From Clostridium sp. (GTDB lineage: Bacteria > Bacillota_A > Clostridia > Lachnospirales > Lachnospiraceae), in contig JAMPAW010000089.1 in the NCBI GenBank assembly GCA_023666975.1, positions 1 to 13,318 on the forward strand: a DNA stretch of 13,318 nt, written 5' to 3'. The position numbers were made by a program, and so were the translations under genes. This document shows, one piece after another, positions 6,770 to 12,629 of this stretch. Below the pieces are notes generated by a model. The model was not told the DNA's origin. It made no database searches and saw nothing but the letters and a program-made list of their open reading frames with translations. Numbering within the stretch: position 1 is the stretch's first letter; each line of letters opens with the position of its first letter.

Positions 6770-8025
6770 ATGAGTTTGTTGAAAAGTGGAAAAGCTGCCT
6801 GTTAAATCTCTCCCTTCGCAAGACGATGGTGATTTATCTAGTTATTGCCATACTGTTGACTGTTTTTGCCTGTGTGATTACCATGCAGTTTTGCGAGAGC
6901 TGGCAGAATACGATCCGGCAGGTCAATCATATTGATGAGGATTCGCGGTATGTCGGAGAAGGAGCCTTTGTGATGTATTACCGGTATGATAACACGCCTG
7001 TGGTGGTAATCGGCAATCAAGATGTACAGCTGCTCTCCGAACGGGATACCCAATTCTGGCATATTTTGAATATCATGAAGGTGCTGTGCATTCCGGTATA
7101 TTCGCTGAGTGCTATTTTTTTTGTTTCCACGTTATATTATAAAAATAAGTTAAAGGAACCGATTTTTCTTTTAAAAAGGCAAATGGAACTAATTGAGCGG
7201 AACGATTTGAGCTTTTCCTGCTTTTACGACAGTGCAGACGAGATGGGTGATATTTGTAAAATTATGGACAGCATGCGCAAGGCAGTTGTGGATAACCAGA
7301 AAAATATGCGGGAGTTAATGGAGGAGCAGAGAAAGATTAATGCGGCTTTTGCACATGATTTACGGACCCCGCTGACGGTGATTTCCGGTTATGTGGATAT
7401 TCTGACGGAATACTATCCCAAGAGGCAGGTCAGTGACGAGAAGGTGCTGGAAATATTTTCTGCCATGCAGGGTCAGATTTCCCGAATGCGCAATTTCTCT
7501 GAGACAATGAAGGAAATCGACAGTTTTGAATCGTTGGAGGTTCATAAGGAGATAATGGAAATTGCAAAGCTGGAACAGGATATGCAAGATTTTATACAAG
7601 GTTTGGAAAAGCGTTATACGCAGAAAATCTTGCTGTCCGTGCAGGCGGCGGAAAACGAGGTTTATTGTGATGAAAATATCATCATGGAAGTGCTGGGAAA
7701 TCTGCTGTCTAACGCACTGCGGTACGGAAGGCAGAAAATCGAAATTCTGCTGGAGCAGCGGGAGAAAAGTATTTTTCTCTATGTGAAAGATGACGGAAGA
7801 GGAATGACAAAGGAGGAGCTTTATCGGGCGGACAGCCCTTATTATTCGGATAAGACAAAGACCGGGGAAACTGATGAACAGGGCGGAAAAAAGGAGGAGC
7901 AGAATACACATTTTGGATTGGGGCTTACCATTTGTAAAATTCTCTGCAAAAAGCACGGGGGGAGTATCAGTTTTTCCAACAGCGTGGAGGGCGGCACAAT
8001 CGTCTACGCAGAGTTTTTGTGCTGA
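6757..8025 (+). CDS. Membrane sensor histidine kinase
   Basis: This 422-aa HisKA/HATPase kinase is the partner of the preceding regulator, whose coding end it overlaps by 13 bases. Membrane segments lie near 24-42 and 106-126, enclosing a small extracytoplasmic sensor of about 60 residues. A HAMP-like linker (128-180) follows. The phospho-accepting H200 sits in FAHDLRTPLTVISGY. The ATP-binding domain shows the N box (GNLLSNALRYG, 314-324), G1 (DDGRGM, 345-350) and G2 (FGLGLTICK, 386-394). The ATP lid is long and hydrophilic (360-384). GGGAG upstream in the regulator gene serves as ribosome binding site. The small sensor suggests a membrane-perturbation or peptide signal, but this is inference. 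Confidence 0.94.
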   Translation: MDWIDEFVEKWKSCLLNLSLRKTMVIYLVIAILLTVFACVITMQFCESWQNTIRQVNHIDEDSRYVGEGAFVMYYRYDNTPVVVIGNQDVQLLSERDTQFWHILNIMKVLCIPVYSLSAIFFVSTLYYKNKLKEPIFLLKRQMELIERNDLSFSCFYDSADEMGDICKIMDSMRKAVVDNQKNMRELMEEQRKINAAFAHDLRTPLTVISGYVDILTEYYPKRQVSDEKVLEIFSAMQGQISRMRNFSETMKEIDSFESLEVHKEIMEIAKLEQDMQDFIQGLEKRYTQKILLSVQAAENEVYCDENIIMEVLGNLLSNALRYGRQKIEILLEQREKSIFLYVKDDGRGMTKEELYRADSPYYSDKTKTGETDEQGGKKEEQNTHFGLGLTICKILCKKHGGSISFSNSVEGGTIVYAEFLC

Positions 8026-8038
8026 ATGGGAAAAAGGC

Positions 8039-8068
8039 TGTAACGAATTCTCTTATTTCCGGTCATAT
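8039..8068 (+). promoter_or_regulatory. Candidate ECF-type autoregulatory promoter for the sigma operon
   Basis: TGTAAC at 8039-8044 followed by 15 bases and CGGTCATA at 8060-8067 resembles ECF promoters, which have an AAC-containing -35 and a CG/GTC-type -10. It falls in the 79-base gap between the kinase stop and the sigma start, the place expected for an autoregulated ECF operon. No good SigA promoter is seen in the gap. This is a motif match by eye only. Confidence 0.35.
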
Positions 8069-8104
8069 AGATGAAAAGTCAAAAGGGGAAACCGAGGTGA
8101 AGGT

Positions 8105-8602
8105 GTGTACACAATAGAAGAATTATACCGGTTATATTTTCATGATATCTATTTATATTTATTTGCACTGTCGCGGAACAAGGAGGTGGCAGAGGAAATT
8201 ACGCAGGAAACTTTTTTTAAGGCAATGAAATCGTTGAACCGCTTTCGGGGTGATTGTGATATCCGGGTCTGGCTGTGTCAGATTGCGAAGAACAGCTTTT
8301 ATACATATTGTACAAAGAATAAGCATTTTGAGGCAGTGGAAGTGAACGAAGAATTGTCGGACGACAGGGTACAGATTGAAAAGGATTACATCAATAAAGA
8401 GCAGGCACAGTTGGTGAGAAGGATTCTCGACCATATGGAAGAATCCTATCGGGAGGTGTTTCGGCTGCGTGTGTTTGCAGAATTGCCTTTTCGGAAAATC
8501 GGAGAGATTTTCGGCAGGAGTGAGAACTGGGCAAGAGTCACTTTTCATCGGGCGAGGCTTAAGATCATGAAGGAAATGGAGGAAAAAGGATATGGAGAAT
8601 AA
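8105..8602 (+). CDS. ECF-type RNA polymerase sigma factor
   Basis: This 165-aa extracytoplasmic-function sigma factor has region 2 at about 5-70 (including AEEITQETFFKAM and the DIRVWLCQIAKN core-binding and -10 recognition segment) and region 4 at about 100-158 (YREVFRLRVFAELPFRKIG followed by the helix-turn-helix SENWARVTFHRARLKI). The start is GTG 8105; upstream in-frame codons contain no other start before a TGA at 8072. GAGGTGA just upstream is the likely ribosome binding site. Its last codons overlap the anti-sigma gene by 11 bases, so the pair is translationally coupled. It should be held inactive by the membrane anti-sigma factor until an envelope signal releases it. Confidence 0.93.
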   Translation: MYTIEELYRLYFHDIYLYLFALSRNKEVAEEITQETFFKAMKSLNRFRGDCDIRVWLCQIAKNSFYTYCTKNKHFEAVEVNEELSDDRVQIEKDYINKEQAQLVRRILDHMEESYREVFRLRVFAELPFRKIGEIFGRSENWARVTFHRARLKIMKEMEEKGYGE

Positions 8603-9272
8603 TTGTGGCATAATCAAAGATTTGCTTCCGTTATATGTAGACGACGCCTGTTCCCAAAAGAGCAGAGAGGTTGTTGAAACGCATATAAGGGAATGTGACG
8701 GGTGCAGACGGGAATATGAGGCGCTGAAGGGAGAAACGGCAATTCCGGCAGAAGTAGATGATACGCTGATTCGTCAGGTGAAACGGAGAATCAGACTGGA
8801 AAATATTATTGTCGGAGTTATCGTTGCGCTGGTGCTGCTGGTAAGTCTGGGAACGGCAGGAACAATTGGTGTAATCAAGTTCTTTGACGAATGGTCAGAC
8901 ATGAATGACGTGGTAGATGCAGATATGGTAACCGTCAGAGAGGACGATAATGGTGATGTGTGGCTGATAAGAAAAGGAAGTGCCGTGAGTGCTGCCAGCA
9001 TTGTGATTAACCAGTATACGCCGAAGGGGGAAGTCATTACCGATTTTAAGAGGCAGACAATCAATAGTGATGTCGATAAATCCCATGTAGTGGTCCATTT
9101 AGAGCTTTATACGAGTCCGGCTATGCTGTTTTGGGAAAATGTGTCGGGAAAGAGCGGCAATATTGAAGAGGAACAGAGTATACTGTTCAATAAGACAGAG
9201 CGGGAGAATTTTGACAAGGTGGTGTGGATTGAGGAAGAGACAGGAGAGGAAAGTGTGCTGTGGGAGCGGTAG
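8592..9272 (+). CDS. Zinc-binding (zf-HC2) transmembrane anti-sigma factor
   Basis: This 226-aa protein has the zf-HC2 anti-sigma domain at the N terminus: the HxxxCxxC motif is H31, C35 and C38, preceded by the LLPLYVDDACS segment with C20. A single membrane span lies at about 71-96. The remaining 130 residues are predicted outside the membrane and probably form the sensor; they show no family I recognise. It overlaps the sigma gene, the standard arrangement for a cognate pair, and would sequester the sigma factor at the membrane. The zinc role and topology are family knowledge. Confidence 0.9.
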   Translation: MENNCGIIKDLLPLYVDDACSQKSREVVETHIRECDGCRREYEALKGETAIPAEVDDTLIRQVKRRIRLENIIVGVIVALVLLVSLGTAGTIGVIKFFDEWSDMNDVVDADMVTVREDDNGDVWLIRKGSAVSAASIVINQYTPKGEVITDFKRQTINSDVDKSHVVVHLELYTSPAMLFWENVSGKSGNIEEEQSILFNKTERENFDKVVWIEEETGEESVLWER

Positions 9273-9391
9273 AAGCGAAATGTGCAGTATAAGGGCTACA
9301 AGTACAGGTGATACAATTTGCCAAAGCAGTGGAACTGCTGTTACAGCAGGGGAAAAGCGATGAGGAAGAAAATATAAAAGGAGGAAAATGT

Positions 9392-9652
9392 ATGGAAAAT
9401 CAAAAAATGCAGGCAGAAATAGAAAGTGGAAGAATCCGAAAATTTAGTACGATTGGAATCGTGCTCGGTGCAGCCAGTGCGCTGTTGTCGTTTTTTTGCC
9501 TGCCGGCAGCCGGTATCCTGGCAGGAGTGGCAGGTCTTGTATGGAATATCATAAAACGAACAGAGTACCGGACCAAAATCGGAATGATCCTGTCGGTAAT
9601 CGGAATCGTTGGGGCATTGTGGTACTGGGGAATGTTGTGGTATCTTGGATAA
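9392..9652 (+). CDS. Small membrane protein, DUF4190-like
   Basis: This 86-aa protein has a short polar N terminus and hydrophobic segments at about 22-50 and 62-84, separated by a basic loop (IIKRTEYRTKIG). The pattern IGIVLGAASALLSFF ... GMILSVIGIVGAL resembles DUF4190-type proteins. The start is ATG 9392, set by AAAGGAGG at 9377-9384. An open frame runs back to GTG 9308 (beginning VIQFAKAVELLLQQGKS) but without a good ribosome binding site. It is probably the third gene of the sigma/anti-sigma operon, 119 bases downstream with no terminator between. Its function is unknown; a link to envelope stress is inferred from position. Confidence 0.75.
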   Translation: MENQKMQAEIESGRIRKFSTIGIVLGAASALLSFFCLPAAGILAGVAGLVWNIIKRTEYRTKIGMILSVIGIVGALWYWGMLWYLG

Positions 9653-9710
9653 GGAGCGGGTTTGAGAGGATGAAACTGTTTTGAAAAAACGATTTTTAAA
9701 TTTTGATTGA

Positions 9711-9818
9711 TTTAAGCGCATTGCTACTTTGAATGCAAACCATTAATTTAAGCGCTTCACTGCTTTGAATGTGAACCATTAATTTAAGTGCTTCGCAGCT
9801 TGGAATGCGAGTCGTTAA
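9711..9818 (+). repeat. Three tandem 36-bp direct repeats with covarying hairpins
   Basis: Units lie at 9711-9746, 9747-9782 and 9783-9818, each exactly 36 bases, beginning TTTAAGYGC and ending TTAA, with no spacer. Each contains an inverted repeat around a 10-base loop: ATTGC/GCAAA in unit 1, TTCAC/GTGAA in unit 2, TTCGC/GCGAG in unit 3. Within the unit, pair 13-26 is G-C, A-T, G-C and pair 12-27 is T-A, C-G, C-G, so changes are compensatory. A TTAA at each end can close an outer 4-bp stem. Each unit has an in-frame TAA in one frame, so it is non-coding. The array sits between the DUF4190-like gene and that operon's terminator. Confidence 0.9.
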
Positions 9819-9824
9819 TTTTTG

Positions 9825-9855
9825 GGGAGATAATCATTTATCTCCCTATTTTGTT
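9825..9855 (+). terminator. Intrinsic terminator of the sigma/anti-sigma operon
   Basis: GGGAGATAA at 9825-9833 pairs perfectly with TTATCTCCC at 9838-9846 around a 4-base loop, followed by TATTTTGTT. It lies 172 bases after the DUF4190-like gene and directly after the 36-bp repeats, so the repeats would be in the 3' untranslated region of the operon transcript. Confidence 0.85.
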
Positions 9856-9873
9856 ATACCAAGGAGGATGGGA

Positions 9874-9966
9874 ATGGATTTTTACCGTATAGATGAGGAG
9901 ACGAAAATTTTTGAAAAGATAAATTTTTTTGGGAACCTTTTGCCTGCCTTATGTATCATAATATAA
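9874..9966 (+). CDS. Possible 30-aa peptide, or leader of the decayed sigma locus
   Basis: ATG 9874 is preceded at 6 bases by AAGGAGG (9861-9867). The frame encodes 30 residues, MDFYRIDEETKIFEKINFFG followed by a hydrophobic end (NLLPALCIII), then TAA. The ribosome binding site is as good as those of the real genes nearby, but the peptide matches nothing I know. It overlaps a candidate ECF-type promoter (GGGAACC 9931-9937, 15 bases, GTATC 9953-9957). It may therefore be a degraded gene end or promoter DNA rather than a real product. Confidence 0.25.
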   Translation: MDFYRIDEETKIFEKINFFGNLLPALCIII

Positions 9967-9986
9967 GAGGGGAGAACAGATTATTT

Positions 9987-10211
9987 ATGGAAAGAAATGA
10001 ATTTTGTGACTATATCAAGGTATACAGGCTTCAGATGTAGATTGCGATTACGAAAAATGAAGCCCTGCGGATGAAGCGTAAGAGAATGGACATGCCGGGA
10101 GACGAAAGGCTGGAGGAGCTGCTGGAACCTATTGTTTTGTTCTATAAAGGAAATCAGCATTACCCCTCTGGGCATGACAGTGGTATCAGATATTACCCTT
10201 GCCGATTATGA
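9987..10211 (+). pseudogene. Remnant of a second ECF sigma factor gene
   Basis: ATG 9987 opens a frame reading MERNEFCDYIKVYRLQM, then TAG at 10038, then on without a frame change through IAITKNEALRMKRKRMDMP, GDERLEELLEP and IVLFYKG to a TGA at 10209. These pieces resemble parts of Lachnospiraceae ECF sigma factors: an N-terminal FCxYIKxYRLxMYRIAxxITKNEA segment, a linker NEALxMKRKxMxxPGDExLExLLEP, and the IVLFYYEG start of region 4. The DNA between them that would encode most of region 2, and the rest of region 4, is missing. The reading is therefore a gene with a stop and at least two internal deletions. Similarity is from memory of the family, not a search. Confidence 0.6.
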
Positions 10212-10278
10212 TTCCCTCGGCGTGATGGATACCACGGTTGCACTTCGCTTGAAAATGCTCAATGGCAGCGAAATTTAG
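10147..10278 (+). pseudogene. Fragment of an anti-sigma (DUF4179-like) protein
   Basis: In another frame, 10147-10278 reads KEISITPLGMTVVSDITLAD and then YDSLGVMDTTVALRLKMLNG before SEI and TAG. The ISITPLGMTV pattern followed by a beta-rich stretch is like the extracytoplasmic part of DUF4179-type anti-sigma proteins, which are normally encoded just after such sigma factors. No start, membrane span or zinc motif is present, so it is only a piece, fused out of frame to the sigma remnant. After it, 10279-10360 shows nothing recognisable as coding. The family call is tentative; the fragment's protein-like composition is clear. Confidence 0.45.
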
Positions 10279-10310
10279 TCCCTTCCATGAAATATTGGCT
10301 ATTCCAGGCA

Positions 10311-10329
10311 GATAACCCGATACGTTATC
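10311..10329. promoter_or_regulatory. Inverted repeat upstream of the secreted protein gene, possible operator
   Basis: GATAAC at 10311-10316 and GTTATC at 10324-10329 form a perfect inverted repeat with a 7-base spacer. A TG-preceded -10-like TTATAT follows at 10336-10341, and the ATG of the secreted protein gene is 50 bases after the palindrome. A binding site for a dimeric regulator is plausible; no regulator can be named. Confidence 0.35.
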
Positions 10330-10378
10330 TACTGATTATATAGCAATATAGCAAAATAAATTTTAGGAGGAAAAAGAA

Positions 10379-10936
10379 ATGAAAAGAGTAGCAAAGAAAT
10401 TAGCAGTATGGGCAATGGCACTGGTGGTTTTGGTAAGCTTTGGCATGCCGGGGCAGGCAGTTACCACAGCGAATGCCAAAAAGGCGAAGTCCAAGTACAA
10501 GGCATATCTTGCATACGAGGGTGGCGGTGTCATGCATTATGAGTTTCATAAGGGTGGCAAGGTATACGTTAAGAACAAGAAGGGGAAGGCAAAGTATACA
10601 ATAACTATGAAGCTTGACCAGTGCAATGATAATAGAAACGAGGAGGATAAGAATAAGAAGGTGAAGGATACCAGTCAATTGGAGCTGTGGATTAATGATA
10701 TCGCAAGTGACCATAAGGAGAAGGATATAAATATATCGAATATCGTTGTCAAGTGTGATGGCAAGAAGGTAAAGCTCAACTCCAAGAAGATTGAACAGGG
10801 GTTTATAACCGGTGAGGATGATGTAAAACGGTATTGGGTAAATATATTCGGTTATAATGCAAAGACCGCAAAGGCAAGTGCATTTAACTGGAAGGATGAA
10901 ATCACGGTATCCTTCACTGTAAATATCAAGAAATAA
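10379..10936 (+). CDS. Secreted lysine-rich protein of unknown function
   Basis: This 185-aa protein has a clear signal peptide: basic start MKRVAKK, hydrophobic core about 8-26 and a likely cleavage after ANA at 33. The mature part is rich in lysine (KKAKSKYK, KNKKGKAKY), predicted mostly beta, with two cysteines (C82, C126) that could form a disulfide. No lipobox, LPxTG anchor or membrane segment is seen, so it is probably released or held to the wall by charge. AGGAGG (10365-10370) lies 8 bases before the ATG, and a strong terminator follows. I do not recognise a named domain. It stands alone as a single-gene unit beside the decayed sigma locus. Confidence 0.85.
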   Translation: MKRVAKKLAVWAMALVVLVSFGMPGQAVTTANAKKAKSKYKAYLAYEGGGVMHYEFHKGGKVYVKNKKGKAKYTITMKLDQCNDNRNEEDKNKKVKDTSQLELWINDIASDHKEKDINISNIVVKCDGKKVKLNSKKIEQGFITGEDDVKRYWVNIFGYNAKTAKASAFNWKDEITVSFTVNIKK

Positions 10937-10962
10937 CATTTTATACTGTTTTTCAATATTTT

Positions 10963-11003
10963 AAAGACCGCAAATGGCATAGCTAAGCTGTTTGCGGTCT
11001 TTT
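10963..11003 (+). terminator. Intrinsic terminator after the secreted protein gene
   Basis: AAAGACCGCAAA at 10963-10974 pairs perfectly with TTTGCGGTCTTT at 10991-11002 (12 bp), with a 16-base loop and a short T-run (TTTT to 11003). The A/T-flanked symmetric stem could also work from the other strand for transcripts leaving the nitroreductase gene. Bases 11004-11204 hold no gene I can support. Confidence 0.85.
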
Positions 11004-11204
11004 ATCACTGGCTCGTCGAATTTTTACGAGAGTGCAAGAAAAATATAGATGAAAAAGAAAGAAACATTTGGAAAAGAACTATTCCTGATTTCTTTTTTTC
11101 CAGAGCAGCTTTCACTTTCAATGGCAAAACGGGTGGTAAGCGTAATGGAGACAACATAAAGGTGGCGCATTTTGCTATTGCCGGCAGAATGGCAGAGAAG
11201 CTGT

Positions 11205-11747
11205 CTATAAATATCTCACCAGTTCTTCCACGCTTTTTCTCTTTGGGGCTTCACATTCCTGGGCAGGGTATCCCATGACGATCAGGGCCGCCACCTTTTG
11301 CCCTTCCGGAAGCTGGATTGCTTTGGCAACTTTGTCTTCGTCAAAGATTCCGAGAATAACGGTTCCGACACCCATATCATGAGCCGCAAGGCAGAATGTC
11401 TGGGAGGCAATGCCGGCATCAAACATTTCCCAGCGGTCTTCTTTGGAGGTGGTAAAGCTGCCGTCTTTTTCGTAACCACTGCGTTTTTCAACCATGCTGA
11501 CAACCACAAGCTGGGATGCGCGCTGAATGGTTTTTTGGTTGAATTCAAAATCCAATACGCAGTGATCCGCAATGTCATTTAAGATATCCCGATTTTCGAT
11601 AATATGGTAACGGCTAATCTGGGTATTTTTCCAGGAAGGCGCCATTGCAGCAGCGGCGATAATTGCATTTATCGTATCATGGCTTACGGCTTCCTCTGTA
11701 AATTTGCGGATACTTCTTCTGGTTTGAATACATTCTAATGTTTCCAT
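11205..11747 (-). CDS. Nitroreductase-family FMN oxidoreductase
   Basis: This 180-aa nitroreductase-fold protein uses FMN and NAD(P)H to reduce nitro compounds, quinones or similar electrophiles; the real substrate is unknown. The N-terminal TRRSIRKFT (9-17) is the FMN-phosphate binding signature, APSWKNTQ (37-44) is a family motif, and the mid-to-C-terminal segment GIASQTFCLAAHDMGVGT plus the IVMGYPAQE end are typical. ATG at 11747 is preferred over an in-frame ATG at 11813 because GAGGA lies 8 bases upstream and the family begins METLECIQTRRS. It is transcribed away from the membrane protein/XRE pair and has its own promoter. Confidence 0.9.
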   Translation of the reverse strand: METLECIQTRRSIRKFTEEAVSHDTINAIIAAAAMAPSWKNTQISRYHIIENRDILNDIADHCVLDFEFNQKTIQRASQLVVVSMVEKRSGYEKDGSFTTSKEDRWEMFDAGIASQTFCLAAHDMGVGTVILGIFDEDKVAKAIQLPEGQKVAALIVMGYPAQECEAPKRKSVEELVRYL

Positions 11748-11840
11748 GTGATGTCCTCGCTTTCGTTTTGATTCCTGTGGCAGCACGCCAGACCTGTGTG
11801 CATACAGGCACATTTTGACCTTTCCATGCAGGATAGCTTA

Positions 11841-11870
11841 AGTATAACACAGGTTTTGTTATTTTGGGAA
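11841..11870 (-). promoter_or_regulatory. Promoter of the nitroreductase gene
   Basis: On the minus strand, TTCCCA (11870 to 11865) is followed after 18 bases by TATACT (11846 to 11841), itself preceded by TGT, an extended -10. Transcription would begin near 11834, about 87 bases before the chosen start. Confidence 0.6.
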
Positions 11871-11934
11871 TTTTTTATGGATTTGGCGGAATCTTTCATA
11901 AGAAGATAACAGTGATAAAAAATGTAAAAACTTC

Positions 11935-11962
11935 TTGACATTTACTCTGGATGTGTTATGAT
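11935..11962 (+). promoter_or_regulatory. Strong SigA-type promoter of the membrane protein/XRE pair
   Basis: A perfect TTGACA at 11935-11940 is followed after 16 bases by TATGAT at 11957-11962, with TGT immediately before the -10 (extended -10). Transcription should start near 11969, inside the adjoining palindrome. Confidence 0.85.
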
Positions 11963-11964
11963 AA

Positions 11965-11988
11965 AAATGTAAAACATATTTTACATTT
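11965..11988. promoter_or_regulatory. 24-bp palindromic operator over the transcription start
   Basis: AAATGTAAAA at 11965-11974 and TTTTACATTT at 11979-11988 are exact reverse complements around CATA. The site begins just after the -10 box and covers the expected transcription start, an ideal position for a repressor. The likely ligand is the XRE protein encoded downstream (inference). The left half with its flank recurs as a direct repeat at 11913-11931 (TGATAAAAAATGTAAAAAC against TGATAAAAATGTAAAAC at 11959-11975). Confidence 0.7.
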
Positions 11989-12032
11989 ATGCAACACTGA
12001 TAAAAAAAGATTAGTTTAGAGGAGGTTTTATA

Positions 12033-12269
12033 ATGAAGAATTTTAAGGCGGATGAAATGGAAATGGCAATTAATTTTAAGGCGATGCGGCTGGCATGGAT
12101 GTTTCTGGAACTGGCACTTGCAGTATATTGTGCCGTGGTTTTGGTCATATATGACAATCTGCCAGCCACCATATTTGTAATCTTATGTGCTTCCGGCATC
12201 ATTTTCTTTGTGTCAAAATTGATGATAACAAAGAAAATGACGGCAAATGGTGACAACGATGAAGAATAA
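12033..12269 (+). CDS. Small two-span membrane protein paired with an XRE regulator
   Basis: This 78-aa protein has a polar amphipathic N terminus (MKNFKADEMEMAINFKAMR) and two hydrophobic segments at about 22-40 and 45-62, then a polar tail (KKMTANGDNDEE). AGAGGAGG (12018-12025) is 7 bases before the ATG. The last 11 bases overlap the XRE gene, so the two are co-translated. Small membrane proteins are often found next to this class of short XRE regulator in Firmicutes, but I know no established function. A signal-transmitting or regulator-binding role would be inference. Confidence 0.85.
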   Translation: MKNFKADEMEMAINFKAMRLAWMFLELALAVYCAVVLVIYDNLPATIFVILCASGIIFFVSKLMITKKMTANGDNDEE

Positions 12270-12450
12270 GATTAAAATGCTCAGAAAAGCAAGAGGACTC
12301 AGGCAGGAAGACTTTGCAAAGGAATTAGATGTTACAAGGCAGACAATTATTGCTATAGAAAATAATAAGTATGATCCTTCATTGGAGCTGGCAATGAAGA
12401 TTTCTGTATTTTTTGGAATGACCGTCAATGATATTTTTACGTTGGATTAG
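12259..12450 (+). CDS. Small XRE-family helix-turn-helix regulator
   Basis: This 63-aa protein is little more than a DNA-binding domain: MKNKIKMLRKARGLRQEDFA, then ELDVTRQTIIAIENNKYDPS with the recognition helix (TRQTIIAIE), and a C-terminal ISVFFGMTVNDIF. It belongs to the short XRE group whose members end near DIF. I chose ATG 12259, matching the family start, over ATG 12247; GGTGA at 12249-12253 is its weak ribosome binding site. It overlaps the membrane protein gene and probably depends on its translation. Autorepression through the upstream palindrome is the simplest expectation. Confidence 0.88.
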   Translation: MKNKIKMLRKARGLRQEDFAKELDVTRQTIIAIENNKYDPSLELAMKISVFFGMTVNDIFTLD

Positions 12451-12524
12451 CGTAATATGGGAAAATCGTTCTGTATGCCTGCAATGATGCCGGTGAGTAT
12501 TAGTGATAGAAAAAAGAAAATGCG

Positions 12525-12553
12525 TTGTCTTTTACGGCATGCTTTGTTATAAT
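12525..12553 (+). promoter_or_regulatory. SigA-type promoter of the PD-(D/E)xK gene
   Basis: TTGTCT at 12525-12530 and a perfect TATAAT at 12548-12553, spaced 17 bases, with TGT before the -10. The longest open frame downstream begins with this same TTG, which argues that the frame is not translated from there and that the true start is further downstream. Confidence 0.75.
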
Positions 12554-12629
12554 ATCTTTAATCGAAAGCAATGTACATCAAGCAGCCTGTCCGCATAGAT
12601 TGGCGGAAGAATACATAGGGAGGAATTTA

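Noticed and set aside
7360..7956. 198-codon minus-strand frame within the histidine kinase gene
   Set aside because: The plus-strand kinase motifs account for the sequence fully; the minus translation has no family features.
9711..9818. CRISPR array, because the repeat length is 36 bases
   Set aside because: The units abut with no spacers, differ from one another and have no cas genes nearby.
10400..10939. 179-codon minus-strand frame opposite the secreted protein gene
   Set aside because: It results from the many AAG codons read in reverse (CTT, Leu); no start signal, while the plus frame has a signal peptide, ribosome binding site and terminator.
11049..11159. 36-codon open frame between the secreted protein and nitroreductase genes
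   Set aside because: There is no ribosome binding site and no recognisable similarity; it may be part of an old decayed gene but cannot be supported.
12247..12258. Earlier ATG start for the XRE regulator (MVTTMKNK)
   Set aside because: The family starts at MKN, and the extra four codons add nothing; not excluded by sequence alone.
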